NCBI RefSeq assembly: GCF_024763615.1
Contig: NC_077222.1
Span: forward strand, 100,225,417 to 100,289,416
DNA from: Phlebotomus papatasi
Taxonomy: Eukaryota; Arthropoda; Insecta; Diptera; Psychodidae
Reading direction: 5' to 3'
DNA length: 64,000 nt
Position 1 is the first letter of the stretch. Each line of letters begins with the position of its first letter. Shown piece by piece: positions 34,801 through 45,910 of this stretch. Below the pieces are notes generated by a model that was given only the letters and a program-made list of their open reading frames with translations, ran no database searches and had not been told where the DNA came from. The translations under genes and the position numbers were made by a program.

Positions 34801-36945
34801 AATTTATCGTTTTACTGCTCGAACTCCACGGAGAGAGCAGTATATAATAATCCCTCGATTTTTTCACCCCCCCCCCAAATCCCCCCAAATCTCCACCTTC
34901 CACCCCCCGGAGACCACTTTTGTCAACAAATCTTCACGTTTCAGACGATTTCTGAGAATTTTCGTCACGCTATTTGTCCGTCTGTCCGTCCGGCTGTCAT
35001 CAGCTCTAGAGGCCAAACGGTAAGAGATAGTGACTTGGGACCTTCGGAGGACCCCCCCATAAGTCGACCCAGGAATCGTTAACATGCCACTCATTTTTCC
35101 CCCATCCGATCCAAAAGCATGTTTTTTGGGATTTCTCGAAAACGCGTCGTGCGATTTGTTTCATTTTTAGATGTGTTTTAGAGATTACGCAGGCGGACAT
35201 TTCGTCCTTAGACGAAAATACCTTTGAATCATTCCTAATAACGGATTTTCAAGGTCAAAAGTTAAAAAAGGCTTTAGAGAGCGCATTTATCAACCGAATG
35301 GGGCATGTTTGGGCTTGTTGGAAAGGTCTTGGAGTTTCCTGTAAAACTAAACCGTTTCTAATCGGTTCTGAACCGGTAATGAACCGATTCACAGCCGTTA
35401 ACTAATTTTTATCTGAAAATCGATTGTATTACTTTTAAAATTATTCTGGGGATCTTTTGAGTGATGCATCGGTTCAAATCGTTTGAGAACCGGTAAATGA
35501 TGCGATCGTAAATCATTTCGCAAAACCTGGGGCGCTTTGCTACACCTTTTAAATGAAATTACTTATTTTTAGATTTTAGCTTGTTTTTTATGAATTTCCT
35601 TTTGTTTTTCCTTTTTTTTAAGAACACTATCAACAATTCAGTACTCAATGTCAGGCTCTGCTGCTGTCTCCAAAGATAAAAGCCGAGAGTTTATGTCATA
35701 TTTTCCAGGTTTGATGTGTTTTTCATCTTTTCACACAATTGTAATTGGATCATTATTCTGTATCTTACGCAATAAATTTTCTTTTGATATTTTAATTGTT
35801 TTTTTAATGAATAATAATTTTTTGCTTTTGCAGATATTGTGCGAGATCTCAAAGAAAAGACAAAAAAGTATGACACAGTTGGCGTTGGAAAGCACTACGC
35901 AAGGGTAAAATTGATGTTAGTGAAAATGATTCTTGGACTTTCACCTTCCTGATGATATTTCAGGCATTGCAGTACAATGTTCCAGGAGGAAAGAAGTATC
36001 GGGGAATATCAACGGTGCACGCTTATGAGTTGATTGCGCCGAAAACTGCTCTAACGGAGGCTAATATTAAATTAGCTGTGTATCTTGGATGGTGTATTGA
36101 GATGGTAAGTGATGTCTGGATATTGTCTCCTGGGATTCTATTTTGACCTACTTTGTGCGCATTGTGCAATGCAGCTGCAGGCGATGTTTCTAATTGTCGA
36201 TGACGTAATGGACGGGAGCATTACCAGAAGGGGGCAACCTTGCTGGTATAAGCTGGAAGACATCCAGCTGTCTGCCATAAATGATGGGCTTATGATTGAA
36301 GCGGGCATTTACCAGATTCTGAAGGAGCACTTCAGCCACTTAGACTGCTATGTGAAGCTCTATGAGTTATTCCATGAAATGACCTTCATTACAACTCTTG
36401 GGCAGTTTCTGGACACAAAATCTACGCATCAGGACGTTCTGAGCTTCTCAATGGAGCAATATAAGTCAATTGTGGCCAACAAAACTTCCTACTACAGTTT
36501 CTATCTGCCAATTGCAGCAGCGATGCATTTGGCTGGATACACAGATCCCGAAGCCTACCGACAGGCTAAGACCATTCTACTCGAAATGGGCTATTTCTTC
36601 CAGATCCAAGACGATTTTCTCGATTGTTTCGGTGATCCGGAAGTAACAGGAAAGATTGGAACGGACATTCAGGACAGCAAGTGCACATGGCTGGCTGTTG
36701 TATGTCTCCAGAGAGCCACGCCTGCCCAGAAGGAAATTATGAGGGAGTGCTATGGAAAGAATGATCCAGAAGCCATTGCAAGGGTCAAGCAACTTTACGA
36801 GGAACTGTCTCTGCCCAATACTTATGCTATCTATGAGGAAGACTCTTACAATATGATCAGGACGCACATTCAACAAACTTCCAGGGGAATTCCTGTAGAA
36901 GTCTTCCTAAAAATCATGGACAAGTTGTATAGACGAGAATCCTAA
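28803..36945 (+). CDS. Fpps: Farnesyl diphosphate synthase, five exons, mitochondrial-leader isoform
   Basis: Proposed exons are 28803-28978, 35623-35708, 35834-35904, 35964-36104 and 36175-36945; the product is 414 aa. The upstream exon gives a basic leader (MFSVFRNTFVQNLLKNKLRG). Splicing over 6.6 kb (donor GTAATT, acceptor after a long T-rich tract) keeps the frame and runs through RTLSTIQYSMSGSAA. Without it, an ATG at 35648 gives a 347-aa cytosolic form. The enzyme makes FPP from IPP and DMAPP/GPP for isoprenoid and juvenile hormone synthesis. The first Asp-rich motif is DDVMD (long-form 167-171) and the second is DDFLD (304-308); VANKTSYYSF and GKIGTDIQDSKC are intact. Odd: Met replaces the usual Phe/Tyr five residues before the first Asp. 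AATAAA is at 37031. Confidence 0.88.
28979..30479. other. FPPS intron 1, 5' part
   Basis: No coding exon recognised. Near 30313-30350 is a decayed copy of the hammerhead-like repeat (GACCATTGAAGAAGAC then GAGCCGAAAGCTCT). Confidence 0.4.
30480..31339. mobile_element. TA-flanked transposon with CTCCCTCTGTTCCG termini
   Basis: Ends CTCCCTCTGTTCCGAAATAAG and CTTATTACGACGGAGGGAG, flanked by TA; 860 bp, no transposase. The terminus closely resembles the plant Stowaway MITE consensus. A smaller inverted pair (GGACCTTCAGGGGG / CCCCCGAAGGTCC, about 30895-31099) lies inside and may be a nested element. Confidence 0.8.
31719..32190. mobile_element. Interrupted copy of the CAGTAGACTCTC MITE
   Basis: The left end is CAGTAGACTCTCCCTCAATC. 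The interior (TTACGATAAAACTAC) resumes after about 250 bp at about 32088 (GAAACTACAGCGATTTTGAG). The inserted stretch has internal inverted motifs (GTTAAAAGGATGTT and AACATCCTTTTGAC), so it is probably another small MITE. The right terminus is not clear. Confidence 0.55.
32211..33649. mobile_element. TA-flanked element with GGGTGGAGTAACCACT termini
   Basis: Left GGGTGGAGTAACCACTTATC and right GAGAAGTGGTGATTCCACCC are inverted and flanked by TA. Extra copies of ACCACTTTTCGCC-like motifs occur inside (about 32425-32465 and about 33015). No transposase frame. It contains a nested element at 33096-33333. Confidence 0.78.
33096..33333. mobile_element. MITE with TAAGGTAAAGTACCC termini, nested
   Basis: Left TAAGGTAAAGTACCCTTTAT and right GGGTACTTTACCTTA are inverted. 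ATTCGACCGG motifs are repeated near both ends. A larger relative is at 37062-38161. Confidence 0.82.
33748..33774 (-). ncRNA. Hammerhead-like hairpin with a different but fully paired stem
   Basis: The minus strand reads CTGAGGA, A, GACACG-GAG-CGTGTC, GAAA, GCTCTGAAGAAGAGATA. Stem II is a perfect 6 bp and differs in sequence from the copies at 2171 and 28207 while the flanking core is kept. CTCT/AGAG can form stem III. Confidence 0.45.
33898..34156. mobile_element. Long-arm foldback element
   Basis: Inverted arms of more than 100 bp: GCACACCTTTTAGATCAG on the left versus CTGATCTAAAAGGTGTGC on the right, and ATGTCTATGTCATTCTTTCG versus CGAAAGAATGAGATAGACAT near the centre. Non-coding. Confidence 0.78.
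34157..34919. other. FPPS intron 1, middle part
   Basis: AT-rich with a poly(C) tract (about 34866-34877). No exon recognised. Confidence 0.35.
34920..35540. repeat. Dispersed 0.6-kb repeat, copy 1
   Basis: Collinear with 54820-55440. Shared blocks include AGCTCTAGAGGCCAAACGGT, GAGATAGTGACTTG, a GGTCTTGGAGTTTC-like block, and several AACCGGT motifs. A related piece near 46840-46895 and the inverted arms inside 30890-31100 share the GACCTTCGG...CATAAGT part. Confidence 0.75.
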
Positions 36946-37030
36946 GCGCACAAAAATGTTGAAATAATTTAAAGTTAAAGGATACTAAATGATATCTTTA
37001 TGATTTCTGGGACAGAAGTGATTTGTAAGG

Positions 37031-37036
37031 AATAAA
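37031..37036 (+). terminator. Candidate FPPS polyadenylation signal
   Basis: AATAAA about 85 nt after the FPPS stop codon, followed by a T-rich stretch. Confidence 0.55.
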
Positions 37037-37061
37037 AGTTGTAATATTTTTATACGATATG

Positions 37062-38161
37062 TAAGGTAAAGTATCCTCTATTCGACAGCCTCTCTATTCG
37101 ACCACCCTAGGTTCCTCAGGTCGACCAGGCGAAATATCTCTTCAAATTATTTACATTTGCAATAATAGCCGTACTCACTATGGCGTTGTTATCTCGTAAT
37201 CTCCGTAATCTGTTATCTTGTTATAATTTTTCATTTATAAAATACATTACGAGAACATAACGAGATAACGAGATAACGATATTACAAGATAACAGCGCCA
37301 TAGTGAGTACGGCTAATATTTGGCGAATGGTTTAACATCATAGGGTCAGTTATTTCATAATTAATACAAATCAGTAAAAATATCATAGAAATTGACCTTA
37401 GAACACTAAAAAAGCACTTAAACGAAGCGTTAAAAGTCTTTCTTAAATAAAAATTCGCAATTTTTCATCAATTCATGGCATTCTTATTGATATTCTTAAC
37501 TGTTTTCTTAAGGAATTATTTCAATTATTATCCTTACAGATTACTTGAGAATTCAAATTTTGAGTCTAATCGCAAGTTGAGGACTTTATCTTTATTCTGT
37601 GCAAAAATTTTAGTTCCACGATTAAGTTAAACATTAAATTTAAAGTCTTAAAATTCAAAGTGCATTTCAAATATAATGTTCCTCAATTCGACCTGTCGAC
37701 GAATCATAGGAAGTGGAGCTTTTTCAGTTAAATGTTTTACTACTTTTGAATAAATTCATAAAACTGAGTTTTCCTATTTTATATTAATGATTGACTTAAT
37801 TTTAAGCGTTATTCATGAAGTGTTAGAAAGCCAAAGTTAAATGCATGACTTTATAGTTTTGTGGTTTATTTAATTTCTTAGAAAAAATGGGTGGTCGAGT
37901 AGAGGAACCCCAGGTGGTCGAGTAAAGGCACTCTGATATCAGAGTGGTCGAGTAGAGGAACACATCGCATTTTTAAAACAGTTTAATTTTTTTCTAATTT
38001 AAAATTATATTATGTCTAAATGAAGTTCACCATAAGATAGATAAGGATCTATTCTATAGTTTTAGATAAAACCCTATCAAAAAAGACAAATTATAACTGT
38101 TTTTTCATAAGTTTTTCACAAAAGATCTCCTTAAGTGGTCGACATAGGGTCCTTTACCTTA
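37062..38161. mobile_element. Larger relative of the TAAGGTAAAG MITE
   Basis: The left TAAGGTAAAGTATCCTCTAT and the right GGGTCCTTTACCTTA are inverted. GTGGTCGAGTAGAGGAAC-type motifs repeat near the right side (37895-37965). 1.1 kb, non-coding, starting about 120 bp after the FPPS stop. It contains a nested palindromic MITE at 37167-37314. Confidence 0.75.
37167..37314. mobile_element. Palindromic MITE AGCCGTACTCACTATGGCG, nested
   Basis: The ends AGCCGTACTCACTATGGCG and CGCCATAGTGAGTACGGCT are exact inverses for 19 bp, with further pairing inside (TGTTATCT/AGATAACA). Confidence 0.85.
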
Positions 38162-38326
38162 TAATTTGTCAACTGAAAAAAATTGTATTGATAAAAAAAT
38201 GAAAGAAAAATTTTTCACAGAAACAGAGTAATCAAGTTATTATTGTCAGGAACGTTGGGAATTTTGGTAACTATTTTAATTGGTAAGTATTTACAGATAG
38301 GAACCTGGGGTAAAGTGGATACTTTT

Positions 38327-38621
38327 TGTTGGCAATATTTTCCACCGATAGCGAAATAGAGCCCGGCTGGTGGATTCCATTCCCTGTTTGCGGGAAATTT
38401 ATATTTCCCGCCTCTCGCTCCAAGCAAGGCCTTTTACTGGCGGTATATAGTTCTGTTGCCCGCCGTGTGGGGAATTGGCTGACAGGAGACACTGTCAGTC
38501 AGTCGGTAACATGGCCTGGAAGTGTTCGGATGGGGGCACAGAGCTGGGTCGCTGCCGGGCAATTGGCCGCGATAAGCCTTGGTCTCTCTGAGGAATCTTT
38601 CAGGGCAAAAGCCCGACAACA
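38327..38621 (+). mobile_element. Possible solo LTR
   Basis: A GC-rich 295-bp block in AT-rich DNA that starts TGTTGGC and ends ACAACA, with TTTT on both sides as a possible 4-bp duplication. It has an internal TATATA (about 38446). The TG...CA ends and the TGTTGGC start fit a BEL/Pao-type LTR. No second LTR or internal region is present. Confidence 0.4.
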
Positions 38622-40688
38622 TTTTATATATGATGGTACAGGATAGAAAACTGCGGAGACTGCCGAGTCCAAAAAATACAATTTTGACGTCGAATTACTC
38701 AAAATTAGCTCAAGGAATGTTCATGAAATTTGGTATGGGGTCAGTGTACTGCTAAAGCTTTGAATCCATGCATACTACGCCCTTCTTCCAGCCCTCCTTC
38801 CAGTAGTCCCCATAAAAAATGAGAACTTTTTCCATATTAACTCTTTTCTAAAGAAAAGTAGAAGGCAGAAACTTGGTATGGGATCAAGGTTTATAAAAGA
38901 CTTTTTAACTTTGTATACATTCGTTTCCCCACACGATTCATTGTAGTAGCTCCCATACAAAAGAAAGACCTTTTTCATTATATTCTATAAAAACATTTCC
39001 AGTGATCGCCAGTGGAAATTTTGTTTCTCCTCAAGAAGAAAAACATATTTTCTGTCGTGCCCAGAGCTTTCGGTCGCACCTGAATTTTCTTCAAAGGCCC
39101 TCTCTGCGCTATGATGCTTTGATGTCTCGGAGTTTGTTATATTTACAAAATTGGAGAATCATTATCATCATCATCATCATCATCAAATACTGTAAGTATC
39201 CCTTCTAGTTTAAGAGATAATCGCGTTTAAAGTCCTGCATGTATTTTACGGATAAAAACTTTTTTCTAAAAAAAAATGATGTAAAATTTAGGGGATCTAA
39301 TGGTCTATCTAAGCGCTAAAATGAAGAAAATATCCAATTGACATATTTTTGTAGGACATTTAATTCTTTAGAATTTTGTCGAGGACCGCTTTCCTCTATC
39401 TTACCTAGAAATTTGCTTTTCAAATCTTTTAAGAGTATGTAGATTTTATCTAGACAAGTCTACTTTTTGGTCTAAAAAGCTAGAAAACGCGAATTATGGG
39501 GCCCAGAGTATGTAATAGCCAAGTCATCAGCATATACTCATTCACATGTAAGAAGAATTATACAGAGAAATCCGAAAAAGTTAAAATAACACTCTAGAAA
39601 AGTTTATTTTACCCTGCAGTATTGATCCGAAATCGGTGTAAATATTATGCTTTTTAGGTGTATTAGGGGTTAAAGTTACCCTTTTTCATGTTAATTTTAC
39701 GCTTAAAAAGGTGTAAAATTAACATTAAAAAATGTTGATATATTTTTACACCTAAAAAGTGTTTAAGTTATGAGGAAAAAAACTAATCGCACCCCCATTT
39801 TTTTCTCAGTGATCCTCTCTCTGGGCCAGAAGAAAGTGCTGTAGGCAAGGAAATGGCTTCTGAAAAGGCTAACGGTCTTGTTGAAATCTTTGGGAAGCTA
39901 AAACATAAATTGATGTCGGACTCAGCTTAAAAGGCTCTGAAGGAAATGTTTTTTAAACCGAAAGTATCTTTATCCCTCCACACAGTATTCGATCTTATCA
40001 TACGAAAGAACTCCTTGCTCTTAAAATATTTTGTAATTCCCATTCTCCGCACGATTTTCAAACTTAGCGAATTACTCTCGATGTAAAGGTCCCACTTCCG
40101 ATAAGTTTTTGACTAATTCGACCACTCAGAATAAGAACCGAATAACTCGCAGTAGGCAAATTTTACAACGATTTCAAGCTAAGATTTTATATGCAGAGTA
40201 TAGGATTTTTGAGATTTAAAATCTCCATAACTTTGAAAATAATTATCTTTCAAGTATAATATTCACAGGTAAGTTAGAAGGTATAAAAAAGTATCCAAAA
40301 AGCAAATAGAACGAGCAAATAATCTGAGTGGTCGAATTAACTGTATTTATTCAATTTCTTGACCACAATAATATTATTTGCGAGTTAATAAATTTAATGG
40401 TAACAATTTCATTCAAAAGCTTACTTGTCTGATTGCAATAAAATTAAAATTAATGAGCAACTTTAAAATGATAATTCGGTAAATACAAATTAATGCGAGC
40501 AATCACATTTATTCTTATTTTAGCTTTGAATATTTTTTTTAAAGGTATTTTTGTGGACCAAGTATTATTTTATTTTATTACTAAATTCATGAAAATTTAC
40601 CAATTCAATTGATTTGATGTGAACGATATGAACAATTATTTTGAATATATAAATTGAAAAATCATGGCGCTAGTGTAGAAGCACATTT
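38622..40688. other. Intergenic repeat debris
   Basis: A second copy of the CAGAGCTTTCGG repeat is at about 39000-39110 (decayed hairpin at 39068-39094). An (ATC)n microsatellite lies at about 39163-39185. A probable small MITE with inverted CTAATTCGACCACTCAGA ends is at about 40114-40340. No gene. Confidence 0.45.
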
Positions 40689-40819
40689 ATGGCCTCTACA
40701 CATTAGAAAAATTTATGTCCATATTAAAGCAAATTCCCTACGCTTGTGTAGGAAAAACTGGGAAAAACTCTTCAATATGGACATACATTTCTCTAGTGGC
40801 TCTAGTGTGTGAAGACCAT
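40689..40819. mobile_element. Short palindromic MITE, copy 2
   Basis: ATGGCCTCTACACATTAGAA on the left and the imperfect inverse ending GAAGACCAT on the right; same family as 1455-1566. Confidence 0.75.
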
Positions 40820-41133
40820 TACTGTATAATAATTTTTTTCAATTTTAAAGTGTTTTTTTTTTTTTAAATTAGAATTGCCTGTGATTAGGGGTATGTGCGG
40901 TATTATTTCGCTAGAAAATTCATAAAGAGATATACATATATTGCCATACAAACAGTAACTTTTTGTGGAGAACTTGAATCTGGCATGGCTCTGATACCCT
41001 TGAATTCTATGGAAAACTCATGAAAAACCAGATGAACCTACTGCCACACGTATAAGTCGAGGAATCCACAGGACACAAAAGACCGAAGGAATCCATAGAT
41101 TTGCTTGGAAAACGAAAACTCGAACTACTTGAG

Positions 41134-41357
41134 TTAGGGCAGAATCACATTAACAGTAAAATGCTCACCGATTTCGTTGATTTACGCATTTTCATAGCAA
41201 TTCTTTAGAACTGGAGAAATAAAACGAAAATGCAATAAACGTTGAACAAAAAAACTGTATGAAAACTGCAGCAAAAAATCCTAGTTTTTTTTGTTCACCG
41301 TTGCGTAAATCAACAAAATACGGTGAGCATTTTACTGTCAATGTGATTCTGCCCTTA
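41134..41357. mobile_element. MITE with TTAGGGCAGAATCACATT termini
   Basis: About 60-bp inverted arms: GGGCAGAATCACATTAACAG on the left and CTGTCAATGTGATTCTGCCC on the right, continuing through TGCTCACCG. Confidence 0.8.
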
Positions 41358-42408
41358 ATACTTAATTTACGTGCATTTCTTTATAATTTAGTTCATTTTG
41401 CAAGCTACCACAAAGTTCCGGAATTATTTATTGAACTGTTAATTTAAATATAAATTAAGCAAACTGAGCAACTCGTTTTTGTAAAAAAGTTTTGTTAAAA
41501 CTATAGACGAGTTTCAAAAGGTCGCCATTTTTGTAAAGTGAGCGCACAGTAAGCGTAGGGAAAATTAAGGTTTATTTAAGCAAGTTTTCGAGTGTTTTGT
41601 GATATCTAGTGAAAAATCCACGGGGATATAGTATACTGCTAAACAATTTCTTGAACATAGAACGTCCTAAAATTGGTCCTATCGAACGCATGAATGTAAT
41701 CTAATCATACATTGGTATCCTTTCCACTTTTTCTTGCCAGGGGGCTAACCAACCAACGAAATTTTTAACTTATTTCCCAAGGGGGAGGTAATTAGTCGGA
41801 AGTGGTGTACAGATATTGAAGATTTTTTTTTTATATAAATTGTGGCAGAGCTAGAATGTATCACACCCTAGGTAAAATTTTTCATATTGTCTGTCTACAA
41901 AAGGTGAGTGGTTTTCCAAAAAAAAACAAAAATCAAAAAACCTTCAAAAATCAAAAAACCTTCTTATTTCAAAAACCAAAACTCTCATCTTATTTTTAAA
42001 TTTTCTCATATATTTAACCAAAATAAATGATATTAGTTCTGAATACTCAATGAGCGATAAGAGCTACTGATTTGTGGATTTCCTGATGGAAGCTAGTATA
42101 TCAGTTAGCTTATTCATTTTCTCTAATGAGTTGCAAACAATTCAGCCGAAGTATTTTATACTAATCAAAAAATTTCCTTAGATGTTTCAATGAGTTAATA
42201 GCTAGAGCTAGACCATGATTCATACACATTTATGTTGTGAAAATATCCTTTATTCACAATTCCGTTTTTTTTTTCAACTCAATTCAATTCAATTTCTATT
42301 TATATACAAAGAAGATAGTCATGCCGAATGGCACTAGCGATAGAGAAAGGAAAAAGTCCTGCTTTCACCCAGGATATTGCTTGGGACCTCACGCTACCAA
42401 AAGGATGT
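41358..42408. other. Spacer and CWF19L1 3' region
   Basis: AT-rich. TTTATT at 42249-42254 is AATAAA on the minus strand, about 155 nt past the CWF19L1 stop. Confidence 0.4.
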
Positions 42409-44074
42409 TTATGATGTGAAGTCGAAAGCTTTGAAGTTCTCCTTGAATTGCTTCACAATTTCCTTTTCTTGCTCAATATCTAGCTGACAGTCCTTCCAAT
42501 CAATTTTTTCGTCGCAATTGAGAAGATTTTCGCTACAGAGAACTTCCCGTCCAAAATGAAGCGGAAAGTTCTTCATTTGTCGGGTCAGGAGAGTCATTTC
42601 TTCAGGTAGTTCTGCAGCAAAGTAGGGTCCTGAGGGGAGTTCGGAGGCACTAGCCAGCTTCGGTAGTTTCTCAAAGTCCAATTTGTAGAATTCTGCGGTA
42701 TTCTCAAAGCATTCGCTCAGTTGCCAGGCAATTGAGGTGTCCAGTGGCACAGCATTGACCTGCAAGTGACTACTCTTGTAATTCCTCTCAAAGAAGCAAA
42801 CAGCTTTATCTTGGGACTTGAAGAATTCCACTAAGGCGGATTTGAAGCGTTGCAGTTCGGCAAAATCGTCTTCCGGAAGGAGGGAAACACTCTGAACGTG
42901 GGATATCGAAATTATGAGGACATGTTGAGTGTTTAGGGGTCCTTTGGCTAGAGCCACGTAGAAGGAGTCTCCTATGGAGATAATCAAGTGCTTCTCGACA
43001 TTGGCTGAGGATAGACAAAACCAGCATTTTTCGAGGCTGAATTCCTTCCTAGGTCTCTTCATATGTTGTCCAGAGCCATCACGAGAGTGTCTTTTGCCCT
43101 GGTGCCTTTCAGTGTTCATGTCAAAGAAGTATTGTGCGGCTTTTTCATCACTTTGAGTGGTTGTCATTCCCAGAAGTGCTGGTATACCCAAATAGGGACA
43201 TTCAACTTCTTCCACAGTTCTCTGGAGCAGATCTGTTAGTCTCATCTTGTCCACTGGAGTTATACTGAGGGCATAGATATATTTCTGTTTCTGAGTATTG
43301 CCCACAGAGGCTAGAGAAATGAATCTCGTGGCTAGATCTAGTTGGGAATTCGTGTCTGCAGGATTCCGGAAGGGAGGTTTTTCGCAGTGAATGTCTTCCA
43401 GTCCACAGAAATGATATCGCGGTCTGATGTCCATTGTCAGCAGAGATAGCAGCTTTGATGATTCCGAATTGTTCTGTCCATGTGGCCACTGAGATGTGAG
43501 CAATATATCAATTCCTCTATAATCTCCGGAAGACTTAGTTGCCAGGCATGACATCTTTACGGATTTTGTATCTTCTGCACTGAAGGTGACATCAGAAGAC
43601 TTTTCGCCTTCCTTACCACTCACATATGCTACTTTCATCCCTGAGGATGTCACATAAATCCCAGATTTTCCCAAATAAGTGACATTTGGGCAAATTTCTC
43701 CATTTATAGCATCCTGAAATAGAGATAAATGCTTTTCCTGCGTTGGGCCCAAAATATATGTTGCCAAAGGAACTGCAGGGCAATAATAAAAATTTCGCAT
43801 GAACCCTAAAAGTATTTAGTAATTTTCCTAATTTACCTGTTTTTGTACCATTCTTAAAGTCCTCAAACTCCTCAGTATTGTCTCCAAAAAAGTCCCCAAC
43901 GCAAAATAAAAAGTCAAACTGGCCAGACTTTTTTGAAATAGTGGCAACTCGATCAAACAATTTGCTGAATCTACCACAAACATCGCCGGTAATCAAACTA
44001 ATAAATAAAATTTTAAAAAAGTATCAAAAAATTAATAAAATATAGTTTACTCACATCTTCTGTTTGTTTTCCAT
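42409..44074 (-). CDS. CWF19L1: CWF19-like protein 1, three exons
   Basis: Exons are 44055-44074 (20 nt, MENKQK plus two bases), 43837-43997 and 42409-43805; the product is 525 aa (human about 538). Splices restore MENKQKILITGDVCGRF and TKTGFMRNFYYCPAV. The N-terminal third is the metallophosphatase-like domain (CGD-type GDV and CVGDFFG). Residues of about 316-415 form the CwfJ C-terminal domain 1, a HIT-like fold with CWFC at 321-324, His 363, and HLQVNAVPL from 407. CwfJ C-terminal domain 2 follows (PYFAAELPE to the end). CWF19 proteins act in spliceosome disassembly and lariat debranching; that role is known for the family. The tiny first exon would be missed by simple frame reading. Confidence 0.93.
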
Positions 44075-44133
44075 TGCTTACGGAGGGGCACTGCACTGAA
44101 ATCACTGGCATTCGTTTGTTTATACTTTTTTCG

Positions 44134-44141
44134 TGACGTCA
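44134..44141. promoter_or_regulatory. CRE-like palindrome upstream of CWF19L1
   Basis: TGACGTCA, the full CREB/ATF consensus, 60 bp upstream of the CWF19L1 start codon (minus-strand gene). Function not shown. Confidence 0.45.
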
Positions 44142-44427
44142 CAGTTGTATAACAGTGTGAAGTTGGAGATACATTCAAATTAACGAATAATTGCAGGTTA
44201 CTTCTCTTTTGATATTTTAGCTCCATAAAAGTAAGAATAAATAATACTTATACACACTAATTTATGGTTTTTTAAATGGATTTAAATTAAAAAATGTTTT
44301 GACAAGGCAAACAGTAGGTAAATTTAGTTGTTAGGAACCGAAGTTCATTTTACGCAAGGGGGAGATATTTGGGTGAAAATGTGTACACCACTTACAGGCA
44401 CTTCCACAATTTGTATAGACCAACTGT

Positions 44428-44825
44428 GTTATCACACTTGCACATTAAAATTTTAATATGATTCACATTAATTGTCGCTGGTGAGAGTCCAAATGTGTAA
44501 TTTGTGTGTTTGAATCATTTTATATTCAAATTTTGATCTATTTGTTGATAAAAAGGTAGACTTGGCCCGCAAAATTTGATATAAATTGATTTATAGCATT
44601 AATGCGAAAAATTAATGCGATTTTCTCTTTAATTTTTTAATGTGAAAAATATTTATGCTTTAGGTAAATTTAAACTTATTTTTGCAGGCAAAATCCACTT
44701 CTTTATCAATAAATAGAAAAACCCTAAATATTATGTGACTCAAAAACACAAATAACATATTTGGACGCTCACAAGCGACAATTAATGTGAATCACATTAA
44801 AATTTTAATGTTCAAGTGTGATAAC
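44428..44825. mobile_element. MITE with long GTTATCACACTTG arms
   Basis: About 85-bp inverted arms containing CACATTAAAATTTTAAT and ATTCACATTAATTGTCGCT on both sides; 398 bp, non-coding. Confidence 0.85.
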
Positions 44826-45908
44826 GCCGCAATACTTCCAACACTTCCTGCACTTCATGCATTTCTCATACTTGGAAATCAATAATTTATTTAATATGAC
44901 GAAAAATCTAATTAGTAAAACTTTTAAAAAAATTAACGAAACTTATTTTTACAGATACTTTTAACATTTTTCTTATATTTTGAATTTCTAGCGCCAGATA
45001 TTCTTGCATTTTTTAATATTATCTGAGTTTTACGAAGGGGTATCAACATATTTTGAATTTTCCTAAGATATACCAGTGAAGCTACTTTTGGAAAATAGTG
45101 TATCTAAAAAAATGTATTGTCATTTGTAATTATTGAAACTGTGCTAGAATGTCTACAAAAATCCAAAAGTACGAGTGCAACAACTAATTGAGCACTTCAG
45201 ACGTATCTTCACTTTTTATTAAGCTCCCCTTATTCCTTTTCAGCGAAAGAATGTGACACTCATATGTCGAGCTTTTAAACATTAAAAGCTGTTTAAATTG
45301 TTAAATTGTTTTCGAACATTTTAACAATCTCTTTAATTGTTATCCACAAATTTTCTTTCACTACGATACTCACAATATTGCCATCAATATTAGAGACTGT
45401 TTAAAATGAAATTGATATTTCGAAGGACAGATCGAGATAAATCTTAAAGCAAGGACACGATTTAAATAAACCTCTAAAATATTTTTTTAGACCTTTCCAA
45501 AATTAGTCTAAAATTAAATATTACAAATGCACCTTTTGTTCCTCATTTTATAAAAGTCCTCAAAACCACAAATCGACTTTTTTGACGAATACTTTTGGCA
45601 TTGAAGAGATTTAAAACATTGAAGTCTTTCAAGTATATGCGAAAAGGTAAACAAAAATTGGTGGAGATAACCTATAGGACACCCCTTACCGATATTCGCG
45701 AAAAAGTTCCACGAATTTATACAATCATCCAATACATATATATTTACGATAAATTAAAAAAAAATTATATCAATTTGATTCACAGTCAAATGCAATAGCT
45801 ATGTCATTATTGCTGAGCCACTACATGAATTTTAAATTCCTGTAAAAATTCAGGAAAATCATTATTCAATTGAATATTTCCTCGGAAAAATTACGACACA
45901 AATCAAGC
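44826..45908. other. AT-rich spacer
   Basis: No gene or clear repeat termini seen. Confidence 0.35.
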
Positions 45909-45910
45909 TA

